A stretch of 15,635 bases of DNA. Source: CADEED01 sp036274075 (GTDB lineage Bacteria > Pseudomonadota > Gammaproteobacteria > Steroidobacterales > Steroidobacteraceae). Below are positions 7,206-13,770 of the stretch, piece by piece. The DNA is taken from contig DASUGK010000147.1 in NCBI GenBank assembly GCA_036274075.1, positions 1 to 15,635 of the forward strand. Reading direction: 5' to 3'. The notes beneath the pieces were generated by a model that ran no database searches, was not told the DNA's origin, and saw only the letters and a list, made by a program, of their open reading frames with translations. Positions within the stretch are counted from its first letter, which is position 1. Each line of letters starts with the position of its first letter. Made by a program: the position numbers and the translations under genes.

Positions 7206-7288
7206 GGAAGAACCCCGGTGTGAGCTGAATTTTCCGGCACGCGGCTGAACCGCGGCGGAACGGGTACGCAGTTTCTTGTAGGACTGTT
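7206..7288. other. Largest intergenic gap, with a weak hairpin
   Basis: These 83 bases separate the M1-like peptidase stop from the CXXC membrane protein start. The only structure I see is a 5-bp GC stem, CGCGG (7240-7244) pairing with CCGCG (7250-7254) around a 5-base loop. No T-run follows on the minus strand, so it is a poor intrinsic terminator; it may be a chance GC palindrome. No convincing promoter for the downstream pair is visible. Confidence 0.25.
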
Positions 7289-8695
7289 TTAGAGCAGCCG
7301 CGGAATCCCCGAGGGGTCCACCTCGAGCCGCACGCCGGCGCGTACCAGCAAATCCGTAATGAATTCCCCGGGGTTGGAAACACCGCGATCCAGCAGGCGC
7401 GCGATGTCGCGGGCGAGGTCCGGCTTGCGCGTGGCCTCGGTGAGCGCGGCCAGCCAGTCGGCGCGCGACACCACGCCGTCGGCGCGGTTGGCGTCGACCA
7501 GGCGGCGCGCGAATTTGTAGTAGGACCGTCCGGAACCGGCTTCCGCCACCAGCGCGAACACGGCGCCGCAAGCGTAGTAAGCCCGCCGCTCGCCGCGCTC
7601 GCCGGCGGCGGCCACGCCGCGGTCCTCGGCGAGTTCGATGCACTCGGCGATGGCGCGGTTCAGGGGAATGCGCGGATCGTATTCGGGATCGATTTCGGCC
7701 ACGGCGCGGAACGCCAGCAGCTCGGCGCCGCCCTCGGTGATCCACGCATCGCGCGCGAATTCATAGGCCACGGTCTGGCCCAGCCAGAAATGCGCGGCCT
7801 CGTGCGCAATGAACCACAGCCCGACGTGGCGTTGTTCGGTGGTTTCATTGAGCAGGCCCGCGCCGGCGTAACGCAGCGCGATCAATCCATTCAGCGCGCC
7901 GCCTTCGCGCGACATGAGTCCGCGCGTGGGGCCTTCCCAGCTCACCAGCACCGTGGGCCGGAATCGGCGCAACGCGCCGAGCTCCTGTGTGTAGCGACCG
8001 AACATCGCGGGCACGCCGCGCGTCAGCGATTCGCCGATCCATTCGGGCAGCTGCGGATCGAACAGGCCGATCATGTCCGGCGTTTCCACGGGCCGCATGT
8101 GGCCGAAGAACACGTAGGTGTCCTTCTCGGTGGTTTCGCCGGTCGCGCTGCCCTTGCCCGCCAGCATCACCGGGCCGGATTCGTCACGAAATACGAACTT
8201 CAGCCTCGCCGCCGGCACCGGGTGATTGTTGAGATCGAGTGGCAGCGATCTCACTTCCGACAGCGAGTCCATCGGGAAGCAGTCGAACTGTGCGACGAAC
8301 AGCGCCACCGAGCCGTCGGTGAATACCAGCGCGGGCGGGTGATCCTGCTCGAGCCCCTCGGACACCGGCGTGAAGTTCACGGTCACGCGGCGCGGCAACT
8401 CGCCGCGCTCGGCGGTCAGCACGTCGTAGTTGTTGCGGCGCTGCAGGCGCACGCCTCGAGTCGCGACGCGCCAGGTCTCCTGGCGCCAGGCCTTGCCCGT
8501 ATCGCGCGTGAGATCCGAGCGCCGGAACACCCAGGCGGTGACGTTGCGATCGAAGATGAAGTCCGCGGTCCAGGTGTCCGCGCGGCGCGTGACTTCGACG
8601 CGCACCTGCGGAATTCCGGGCGCGGAGGTGATGGCTCCCTCGGCGATTCCGCAAGCCAGCAGCGCCATCCATGGCACGAGCCCCCGCAGCGACAT
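7289..8695 (-). CDS. Exported M1-like (gluzincin) zinc metallopeptidase
   Basis: A 468-residue protein with a signal peptide (about 1-20, MSLRGLVPWMALLACGIAEG), so periplasmic or secreted. Residues about 25-200 are beta-rich, as in the N-terminal domain of M1 peptidases. The zinc site is complete: HEAAH (His298, Glu299, His302) followed after 18 residues by Glu321 in WITEGGAE, the exact M1 spacing, and HEAAHFWLGQTV parallels the M1 pattern HELAHQWFGN. Tyr374 in AYYACGA sits where M1 enzymes place the catalytic Tyr. The GXMEN aminopeptidase signature is not found upstream of the zinc site, where SREGGALNGLIALRY (262-276) occurs instead, so ordinary aminopeptidase specificity is doubtful. At 468 residues it is shorter than aminopeptidase N. 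It begins five bases after the bkdB stop with no Shine-Dalgarno, consistent with cotranscription and reinitiation. Confidence 0.82.
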   Translation of the reverse strand: MSLRGLVPWMALLACGIAEGAITSAPGIPQVRVEVTRRADTWTADFIFDRNVTAWVFRRSDLTRDTGKAWRQETWRVATRGVRLQRRNNYDVLTAERGELPRRVTVNFTPVSEGLEQDHPPALVFTDGSVALFVAQFDCFPMDSLSEVRSLPLDLNNHPVPAARLKFVFRDESGPVMLAGKGSATGETTEKDTYVFFGHMRPVETPDMIGLFDPQLPEWIGESLTRGVPAMFGRYTQELGALRRFRPTVLVSWEGPTRGLMSREGGALNGLIALRYAGAGLLNETTEQRHVGLWFIAHEAAHFWLGQTVAYEFARDAWITEGGAELLAFRAVAEIDPEYDPRIPLNRAIAECIELAEDRGVAAAGERGERRAYYACGAVFALVAEAGSGRSYYKFARRLVDANRADGVVSRADWLAALTEATRKPDLARDIARLLDRGVSNPGEFITDLLVRAGVRLEVDPSGIPRLL

Positions 8696-8700
8696 GGTCG

Positions 8701-9987
8701 TCAGTCGATGAAAATCGTCGCGGGCTGTTCGAGCAGGTCCTTGAGCGCCTGGATCATCAGCGCGCAGTCGTAGCCATCCACGAAGCGGTGATCGAACGAG
8801 GACGACAGGTTCATCATCAGGCGCACCGTGATCTGCCCGTCCACGACCACCGGGCGTTCGATGGCCTTGTTGATGCCGATGATGGCCACCTCGGGCATGT
8901 TGATCATCGGCGTCGAGGCGATGCCGCCGAGTTTGCCCAGGCTGGTGACCGTGATGGTCGAGCCGGTGAGTTCCTCGCGCGGCGACTTGTTGGCGCGCGC
9001 GGCCTCGGACACGCGGCGGATCTCGGCGGCGAGATCGTGCAAGGCGCGCGACTCGGCATTGCGCACCACCGGCACCTTGAGTCCCTGCGGTGTCTGCGTC
9101 GCGATGCCGACGTGCACGGCCTTGTGCTTGACCAGCACGCCGCGGGCGCTGTCGTACAAGGCATTGCATTGCGGGAATTTCTCGAGCACGCGCGCCAGCG
9201 CCGCGACGATGAAAGGCAGGAAAGTGAGCGGCGGCGCGGCCGCGGGCCGGCGATCGTTGAGATGCTTGCGCAGCGCCTCGAGGCGCGTGAGATCCACTTC
9301 CTCGACGTACGAATATTGCGGGATGCTGCGCGCCGATTCGGTGAGGCGCTCGGCGATCACGCGGCGCAGGCCGATGATCTTCACTTCCTCGGTGCCGTCG
9401 CGCGGCTCACGCGTGGCGTTGGCACGCGCATTCATGGAGGGCTGCGCGCCGCGTGCGGCGCCGGAGGCCAGCGCCGAATCGATGTCACCCGGCTCGATGC
9501 GCCCCGCTGGGCCGGTGCCGGTGACCGTGGACAGGTCGAGGCCGGCCTCGGCGGCGCGGCGGCGCGAGGCGGGTGAAGCCATGACGCGCGAGGCCTTGCC
9601 GCCGCCATTCGCGGCGGGTGCTGGCGCGCTCGCAGCCTTGCCCGCCGCCGGCTGCTGATGCGACGCGATCTTCGGCGTCATCGGCACTTCGGGTGACGGG
9701 GGCGGCGCCTTCGCCGCAGGCGCATCTCCCGACGCGGCCGAGGTCGCATCGGTGTCGAACACCACGAGCTCGGATCCCACGGCCACCATGTCGCCGGGCT
9801 GGCCGTTGATGGAGACGATGCGGCCGGTGACCGGCGCCGGCATTTCCACCGCCGCCTTCTCGGTCATCACTTCGCACATGACCTGGTCTTCCTGCACGAG
9901 GTCGCCCGGCTTCACGTGCCACGCGACGACTTCGGCGGAGACCGTGCCTTCACCCAGGTCCGGCATCTTGAATACGTAGCGGCTCAT
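8701..9987 (-). CDS. bkdB: Branched-chain 2-oxoacid dehydrogenase E2 (dihydrolipoyl acyltransferase)
   Basis: Core of the BCKDH complex: its lipoyl arm takes the acyl group from E1 and transfers it to CoA. The 428 residues contain one lipoyl domain (1-80, lipoylated Lys44 in VMTEKAAVEMPAP), an Ala/Pro-rich linker, an E3/E1-binding domain (about 134-172, VMASPASRRRAAEAG to GTGPAGRIEPGDI), a second linker, and the catalytic domain (about 200-428) with DHRFVDG (399-405; His400, Asp404). The ATG at 9987 overlaps the bkdA2 stop as ATGA and has GGGAG at 9999-9995 with 7-base spacing. The E1 partners show the acyl specificity; by itself the sequence could be pyruvate E2. The E3 it must bind is not encoded in the window. 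Confidence 0.94.
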   Translation of the reverse strand: MSRYVFKMPDLGEGTVSAEVVAWHVKPGDLVQEDQVMCEVMTEKAAVEMPAPVTGRIVSINGQPGDMVAVGSELVVFDTDATSAASGDAPAAKAPPPSPEVPMTPKIASHQQPAAGKAASAPAPAANGGGKASRVMASPASRRRAAEAGLDLSTVTGTGPAGRIEPGDIDSALASGAARGAQPSMNARANATREPRDGTEEVKIIGLRRVIAERLTESARSIPQYSYVEEVDLTRLEALRKHLNDRRPAAAPPLTFLPFIVAALARVLEKFPQCNALYDSARGVLVKHKAVHVGIATQTPQGLKVPVVRNAESRALHDLAAEIRRVSEAARANKSPREELTGSTITVTSLGKLGGIASTPMINMPEVAIIGINKAIERPVVVDGQITVRLMMNLSSSFDHRFVDGYDCALMIQALKDLLEQPATIFID

Positions 9988-11003
9988 GTTCCGTCTCCCA
10001 TGGCGGCGCGCAGCGCGAGCGCCACGCGTGCCTGGCCGGGAAAGTACTCCCATTCGAAGGCGTGCGGATACGGGGTATCCCAGCCGGCGACGCGCTGGAT
10101 GGGCGCCTCGAGGTACCAGAAGCATTCCTCCTGGATGCTCGCGGACAGCTCCGCGCCGAATCCACAGAAGCGCGTGGCCTCGTGCGCGATCACGCAGCGG
10201 CCGGTCTTCTTGACCGAGGAACAGATCGGGTCGAGGTCGAGCGGCGACATGGTGCGCACGTCGATGATCTCGGCGTCGAGGCCGAGCTTCTTCGCCGCCG
10301 CCTCGCAGACATGCACCATGGTGCCGTAGGTGACGATGGTGATCTGCGTGCCCTCGCGCACGATGTCGCACTTGCCGATGGGCACGGTGTAGTAGCCCTC
10401 GGGCACGTCGCCCTTGGCGTGCGTGCTCCACGGCACCGCCGGCTTGTTGGGGTCGCCGTCGAAGGGTCCGTTGTAGATGCGCTTGGGCTCGAAGAAGATG
10501 ACGGGATCGTCGTGCTCGATGGCCGCGATCAGCAGGCCCTTGGCGTCGTAGGGATTGCTGGGGATCACGGTCTTCACGCCGCAGATGTGCGCGAAGATGG
10601 CCTCGGGACTCTGCGAATGCGTCTGTCCGCCGCGGATGCCGCCGCCGCTCGGCGCGCGCACCACGACGGGAGCGGTGAAATCCCCGGCCGTGCGGTAGCG
10701 GATGCGCGCGAGCTCGCTCGCGATCTGGTCCACCGCCGGGTAGATGTAATCCGCGAACTGGATTTCCGCGACGGGCTTGAGCCCGTTGACCGCCATGCCG
10801 ATGGCCGTGGCGACGATGCCGCCTTCCGCGATCGGCGAGTCGAGCACGCGGTGCTCGCCGTACTTGCGCTGCAGGCCGTCGGTGACGCGGAACACGCCAC
10901 CGAAGTAGCCGACGTCCTCGCCCATCACCACCACCGACGGGTCGCGCGCCATCATCACGTCCATGGCGGAGTTCAGGGCCTGGATCATGTTCATCTGCGC
11001 CAT
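9984..11003 (-). CDS. bkdA2: Branched-chain 2-oxoacid dehydrogenase E1 beta subunit
   Basis: The beta chain of the thiamine-diphosphate E1 that decarboxylates the keto acids of Val, Leu and Ile. The 339 residues are normal. Seen: VVVMGEDVGYFGGVFRVT (24-41), SPIAEGGIVATAIGMA (56-71) with Glu60 placed to activate the thiamine ring, EIQFADYIYPAVDQI (80-94), and GGQTHSQSPEAIF (125-137). FGGVFRVT rather than the YGGVFRV/QGAYKVS variety and the paired E1-alpha point to BCKDH. A clear TGAGGA Shine-Dalgarno (11015-11010) lies inside the last codons of bkdA1, six bases before the ATG; the two genes are two bases apart. Its stop overlaps the bkdB start. Confidence 0.95.
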   Translation of the reverse strand: MAQMNMIQALNSAMDVMMARDPSVVVMGEDVGYFGGVFRVTDGLQRKYGEHRVLDSPIAEGGIVATAIGMAVNGLKPVAEIQFADYIYPAVDQIASELARIRYRTAGDFTAPVVVRAPSGGGIRGGQTHSQSPEAIFAHICGVKTVIPSNPYDAKGLLIAAIEHDDPVIFFEPKRIYNGPFDGDPNKPAVPWSTHAKGDVPEGYYTVPIGKCDIVREGTQITIVTYGTMVHVCEAAAKKLGLDAEIIDVRTMSPLDLDPICSSVKKTGRCVIAHEATRFCGFGAELSASIQEECFWYLEAPIQRVAGWDTPYPHAFEWEYFPGQARVALALRAAMGDGT

Positions 11004-11005
11004 GG

Positions 11006-12274
11006 CTAGTCCTCACCGTTCCTGGTGGTGAAGCCGAGCTCGGCGTTGAGCTTGATCTCCTCGGCCAGTTGTTCGCTCTGGCGGCGCAGGTTCTCCGGGA
11101 ACTCCTTGTATACGTCCTCGAACATGAGGTGGCGGTTGAGGCGCGGACCCTCGTTGAGCGCGCCGTAGGAGACGGCCTCCTTCCACGCCGCCTGCACCTG
11201 CGCGTCGAGCTCGGCGTGCAGATCCTTGTGGCGCTTTTCGTTCCACTCGCCGCGCGCGATCAGGTGCGCCTTGAGTCGCTCGACGGGGTCGCCGAGCGGC
11301 CAGTGCTCGTAGTCTTCCTTGGGGCGGTAACGCGACGGATCGTCGCTGGTGGAATGCGCCGCGGCGCGGTAGGTCACGAGCTCGATGAGCGTCGGGCCGC
11401 CGCCGGTGCGCGCGCGCTGCGCGGCCCACTGCGTCACCGCGTACACCGCGAGGAAGTCGTTGCCGTCGACGCGGATGCCGGCGACGCCGTAACCCGGGCC
11501 GCGCGCCGCGAACGAGCGCTGCTCGCCGCCCGCCGTTCCCTGGAACGTCGAGATGGCCCACTGGTTGTTGACGATGTTCATGATCACCGGCACCTGGTAC
11601 ACCGAGGCGAACAGCAGGCCGTGGTGGAAGTCGGCCTCGGCGCTCGCGCCCTCGCCGATCCAGGTGCAGGCGATGTGATCCTCGTTGCGGATGGCCGCGG
11701 CCATCGCCCAGCCCACCGCCTGCGGGAACTGGGTAGTTAGATTGCCGGAGATCGAGAAGATGCGCCCGGCGTTCCAGTGGTACATGACCGGCAGCTGCCG
11801 GCCCTTGCACATGTCGCGCGTGTTGGACAGCAGCTGGCACATGAGGTCCACGAGCGGCCGGCCGCGCACCATGTAGATGCCCTGCTGGCGGTACGACGGG
11901 AACAACATGTCGCCGGGCTGCAGCGCCATGGCCTGCGCCACCGCGACGGCTTCCTCGCCGAGCGAGCGCATGTAGAAGGAGATCTTCCCCTGGCGCTGGG
12001 TGCGCTGCATGCGATCGTCGAAGATGCGCGTGAGCAGCATGTGGCGCAGTCCCACCTGCAGGTCTTCGTCCTCGAGGCGCGGGTTCCAGGCACCGACGGC
12101 CTCGTGCTTGTCGTCGAGCACGCGCACCAGTCCCACGGCGCAGTCTTCCATGTCGCGGGCGCGCGCGTTGACGTCGGGCTTCGGGATCTCGCCGGCCGGC
12201 GAGAGTTCCACGTAGCTGAAATCGGGCTTGTCACCCGGCCGCGTGGGCGGCTGGGGTACGTGAAGTCTTGGCAT
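11006..12274 (-). CDS. bkdA1: Branched-chain 2-oxoacid dehydrogenase E1 alpha subunit
   Basis: Thiamine-diphosphate-binding alpha chain of BCKDH E1. It has 422 residues. Seen: TRIFDDRMQRTQRQGKISFY (82-101), thiamine motif from GEGASAEADFH (207-217) to VNNQW (235-239), and HSTSDDPSRYRP (307-318), the phosphorylation-loop signature typical of branched-chain rather than pyruvate E1-alpha. The N terminus (RLHVPQPPTRPGDKPDFSYV) and the RLEDEDLQVG segment fit the Xanthomonas type. The ATG at 12274 has no Shine-Dalgarno; the upstream bases read CGCGCCCC, preceded by a good -10 hexamer TATGAT, suggesting its own promoter and an almost leaderless message. It lies 50 bases after the DUF2269-type gene on the same strand. 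Confidence 0.96.
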   Translation of the reverse strand: MPRLHVPQPPTRPGDKPDFSYVELSPAGEIPKPDVNARARDMEDCAVGLVRVLDDKHEAVGAWNPRLEDEDLQVGLRHMLLTRIFDDRMQRTQRQGKISFYMRSLGEEAVAVAQAMALQPGDMLFPSYRQQGIYMVRGRPLVDLMCQLLSNTRDMCKGRQLPVMYHWNAGRIFSISGNLTTQFPQAVGWAMAAAIRNEDHIACTWIGEGASAEADFHHGLLFASVYQVPVIMNIVNNQWAISTFQGTAGGEQRSFAARGPGYGVAGIRVDGNDFLAVYAVTQWAAQRARTGGGPTLIELVTYRAAAHSTSDDPSRYRPKEDYEHWPLGDPVERLKAHLIARGEWNEKRHKDLHAELDAQVQAAWKEAVSYGALNEGPRLNRHLMFEDVYKEFPENLRRQSEQLAEEIKLNAELGFTTRNGED

Positions 12275-12282
12275 GGGGCGCG

Positions 12283-12288
12283 ATCATA
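12283..12288 (-). promoter_or_regulatory. Candidate -10 element for bkdA1-bkdA2-bkdB
   Basis: TATGAT on the minus strand matches the sigma-70 -10 consensus at five of six positions and stands out in a GC-rich gap. It ends eight bases before the bkdA1 ATG, so transcription would start within about two bases of the start codon. A good -35 is not visible; a TG directly precedes the hexamer, close to but not exactly the extended -10 form. It would let bkd be expressed separately from the upstream MBL/DUF2269 genes. Confidence 0.4.
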
Positions 12289-12292
12289 CAGC

Positions 12293-12312
12293 GTGGGCGC
12301 CCGGCCCCCCAC
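12293..12312. other. GC-rich inverted repeat between DUF2269 gene and bkdA1
   Basis: GTGGG (12293-12297) can pair with CCCAC (12308-12312) around a 10-base GC-rich loop, and the stem also overlaps the palindrome GGGCGCCC (12295-12302). It lies after the DUF2269 stop and just before the candidate bkdA1 -10. There is no T-run, so it is not a standard intrinsic terminator; it may be a weak terminator, an operator or a chance product of high GC. Confidence 0.2.
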
Positions 12313-12324
12313 ACCACCCCCGTC

Positions 12325-12792
12325 CTACGCCGGCTTGGTCACCATCAGGAATACCGCTCCCACGGGCGCGAGCGTCGCGACCGCACCCCAGAGCAGCCAC
12401 TGCGTCGACAGGCGCCCGTACTCGGCGGCATTGAAAGTAGCGGCAATTCCATCGCGCGCGATGTCGCGCAACTTCTTCTGCAGGGGCGCCACGAAGAACT
12501 GGAATACCACGCCCGAGATGCCGAACAGGATGATGGACCACAGGATCCACTTCGTCCCCAGCAGCGGGAATCCCAGGTGCAGCGCCAGCCACACGCCGGT
12601 GATGATGATGGCGGCCACGCCGGGCAGCGTGAACCAGCGATCACTGTGGATGACGCCGTCCAGCGCCTGGGCGCGCGACGCCGCGGTGCCGAGCCTGTCG
12701 CCGTGCATCTTCCAGAACACGCCGGTGACGATGTTGCCGATGAAAATCACCACGCTGAGTATGTGCAGCGACTTGAGCACGAAGTACGTCAC
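12325..12792 (-). CDS. DUF2269-type integral membrane protein
   Basis: A 155-residue protein with four predicted membrane helices: about 5-26 (VLKSLHILSVVIFIGNIVTGVF), 54-74, 81-103 and 131-151. The opening LKSLHILSVVIFIGNIVTG and the mid-protein HSDRWFTLPGVAAIIITG resemble DUF2269 family proteins, which have no established function. A conserved-looking His10 in the first helix and His49 next to helix two are possible ligand positions, but that is inference. The GTG start at 12792 overlaps the stop of the MBL gene as GTGA, and a GAGG at 12803-12800 with 7-base spacing supports it. It is therefore translated together with the hydrolase upstream and lies 50 bases ahead of bkdA1. Confidence 0.82.
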   Translation of the reverse strand: MTYFVLKSLHILSVVIFIGNIVTGVFWKMHGDRLGTAASRAQALDGVIHSDRWFTLPGVAAIIITGVWLALHLGFPLLGTKWILWSIILFGISGVVFQFFVAPLQKKLRDIARDGIAATFNAAEYGRLSTQWLLWGAVATLAPVGAVFLMVTKPA

Positions 12793-13739
12793 CGGTTTGC
12801 CTCGCGCTTGAGCCATGCGGCGAGCCCGGCCGCGTTGAGTTCGAAATCCTTGCCGAGGATGGCGTCGATGGCGTCGTCTTTCATCGTCACACCGTGCTCG
12901 TGCAGGCTCGCGAGCGCCCAGGCGCGCAGCCCGAATACCATGCGCCGCGTGTCGAGCCCGGTGGAGCGCGCGATGCGCACGTATTCGTCGATGGCGTCGT
13001 ACATGTCGTTGGCCAGCCGCGCGCATTCGCCGACCTCGCTGTAATGCGTGAGATACACGTGCCGCGGGCGGAACTGCATGATGCGCACGATCGACGCCTT
13101 GAGCTGCGGCGGATCGAATTGCGTCGGCGTCGTGGTCGGCATGATCCACGCGCCCTTGGCCGTGTCGAATTCGCGGTAGGAAATGCCGAAGGTGTCGCCG
13201 GTGAATACGCTGGTGGCCCCATGATCCACGATGGACTGGTGATGCAGCGCGTGGCCAGGCGTGTGGATGCACTCGAACACGCGGCCCGCGACCTCGAAGC
13301 GCTGGCCATCCTGCGCGATGGCGATGCGCTCGCGCGGGATGGGCAGGATCTCGCCGTAGAGCTTGCCGTACAGCTCGGGGCCGTAGACCGCGCGCGTCCC
13401 CTCGATGAGCAGCGTGGGATCGGCCATGTGCGGCGCGCCGCGTGGGTGCAGCACGGCCGTGGCGTTGGGCAACTCGCGCATCAACCCGCCGGCGCCGCCC
13501 GCATGGTCGAGATGCACGTGCGTGAGGAACAGGTAGTCGACCGCGTCGCGCTCGATACCGAGCTCGGCCAGCGCGGCCAGTATCAGCGGAACCGAGGAGT
13601 TGGGGCCGGTATCGACGATGGCGGCGCGTGCGCCGGACACCACGACGTGAGACGCATCCATCTGGGGGCGCACGTACTCGGTGTCGACGGCGGTTATGCC
13701 GTCGGCGAACTTCGTCAGGCGTGGCACACTCCCACCCAT
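12789..13739 (-). CDS. MBL-fold metallohydrolase
   Basis: A 316-residue metallo-beta-lactamase-fold hydrolase, cytoplasmic (no signal peptide). The metal site is complete: HVHLDH (His74, His76, Asp78, His79), TPGHALHH with His163, TGDTF with Asp182, and LTHYSEV with His232. Residues after about 245 form a helical C-terminal tail of the kind seen in glyoxalase-II-like and lactonase-like MBL proteins. The natural substrate is unknown; thioester, lactone or ester hydrolysis are all possible. The ATG at 13739 is chosen because AGAGGA lies at 13752-13747 with a 7-base gap. It is the first gene of the minus-strand series, divergent from the S9 peptidase 31 bases away, and is coupled to the DUF2269-type gene. 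Confidence 0.9.
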   Translation of the reverse strand: MGGSVPRLTKFADGITAVDTEYVRPQMDASHVVVSGARAAIVDTGPNSSVPLILAALAELGIERDAVDYLFLTHVHLDHAGGAGGLMRELPNATAVLHPRGAPHMADPTLLIEGTRAVYGPELYGKLYGEILPIPRERIAIAQDGQRFEVAGRVFECIHTPGHALHHQSIVDHGATSVFTGDTFGISYREFDTAKGAWIMPTTTPTQFDPPQLKASIVRIMQFRPRHVYLTHYSEVGECARLANDMYDAIDEYVRIARSTGLDTRRMVFGLRAWALASLHEHGVTMKDDAIDAILGKDFELNAAGLAAWLKREANR

Positions 13740-13746
13740 GGCACGT

Positions 13747-13765
13747 TCCTCTGCGGGTCAACATA
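13747..13765 (-). promoter_or_regulatory. Shine-Dalgarno and candidate -10 for the MBL gene
   Basis: AGAGGA (13752-13747) is a good ribosome site seven bases before the ATG and fixes that start. TATGTT (13765-13760) upstream of it matches the -10 consensus at four of six positions and would give a leader of about 15 bases. On the opposite strand the same bases contain the CAACAT that could serve the divergent S9 gene. No clear -35 is seen. Confidence 0.4.
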
Positions 13766-13770
13766 GCAGC

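Noticed and set aside
10062..11009. Plus-strand frame of 315 codons opposite bkdA2
   Set aside because: Antisense shadow of E1 beta; low-complexity Asp/His/Arg-rich product with no recognisable family. The same holds for 8671-9576 opposite bkdB.
8701..11016. Single 771-codon frame covering bkdB and running on through bkdA2
   Set aside because: Only the bkdB part is real; the upstream part is another frame of bkdA2. It is not an E1-E2 fusion because bkdA2 has its own correct frame and stop.
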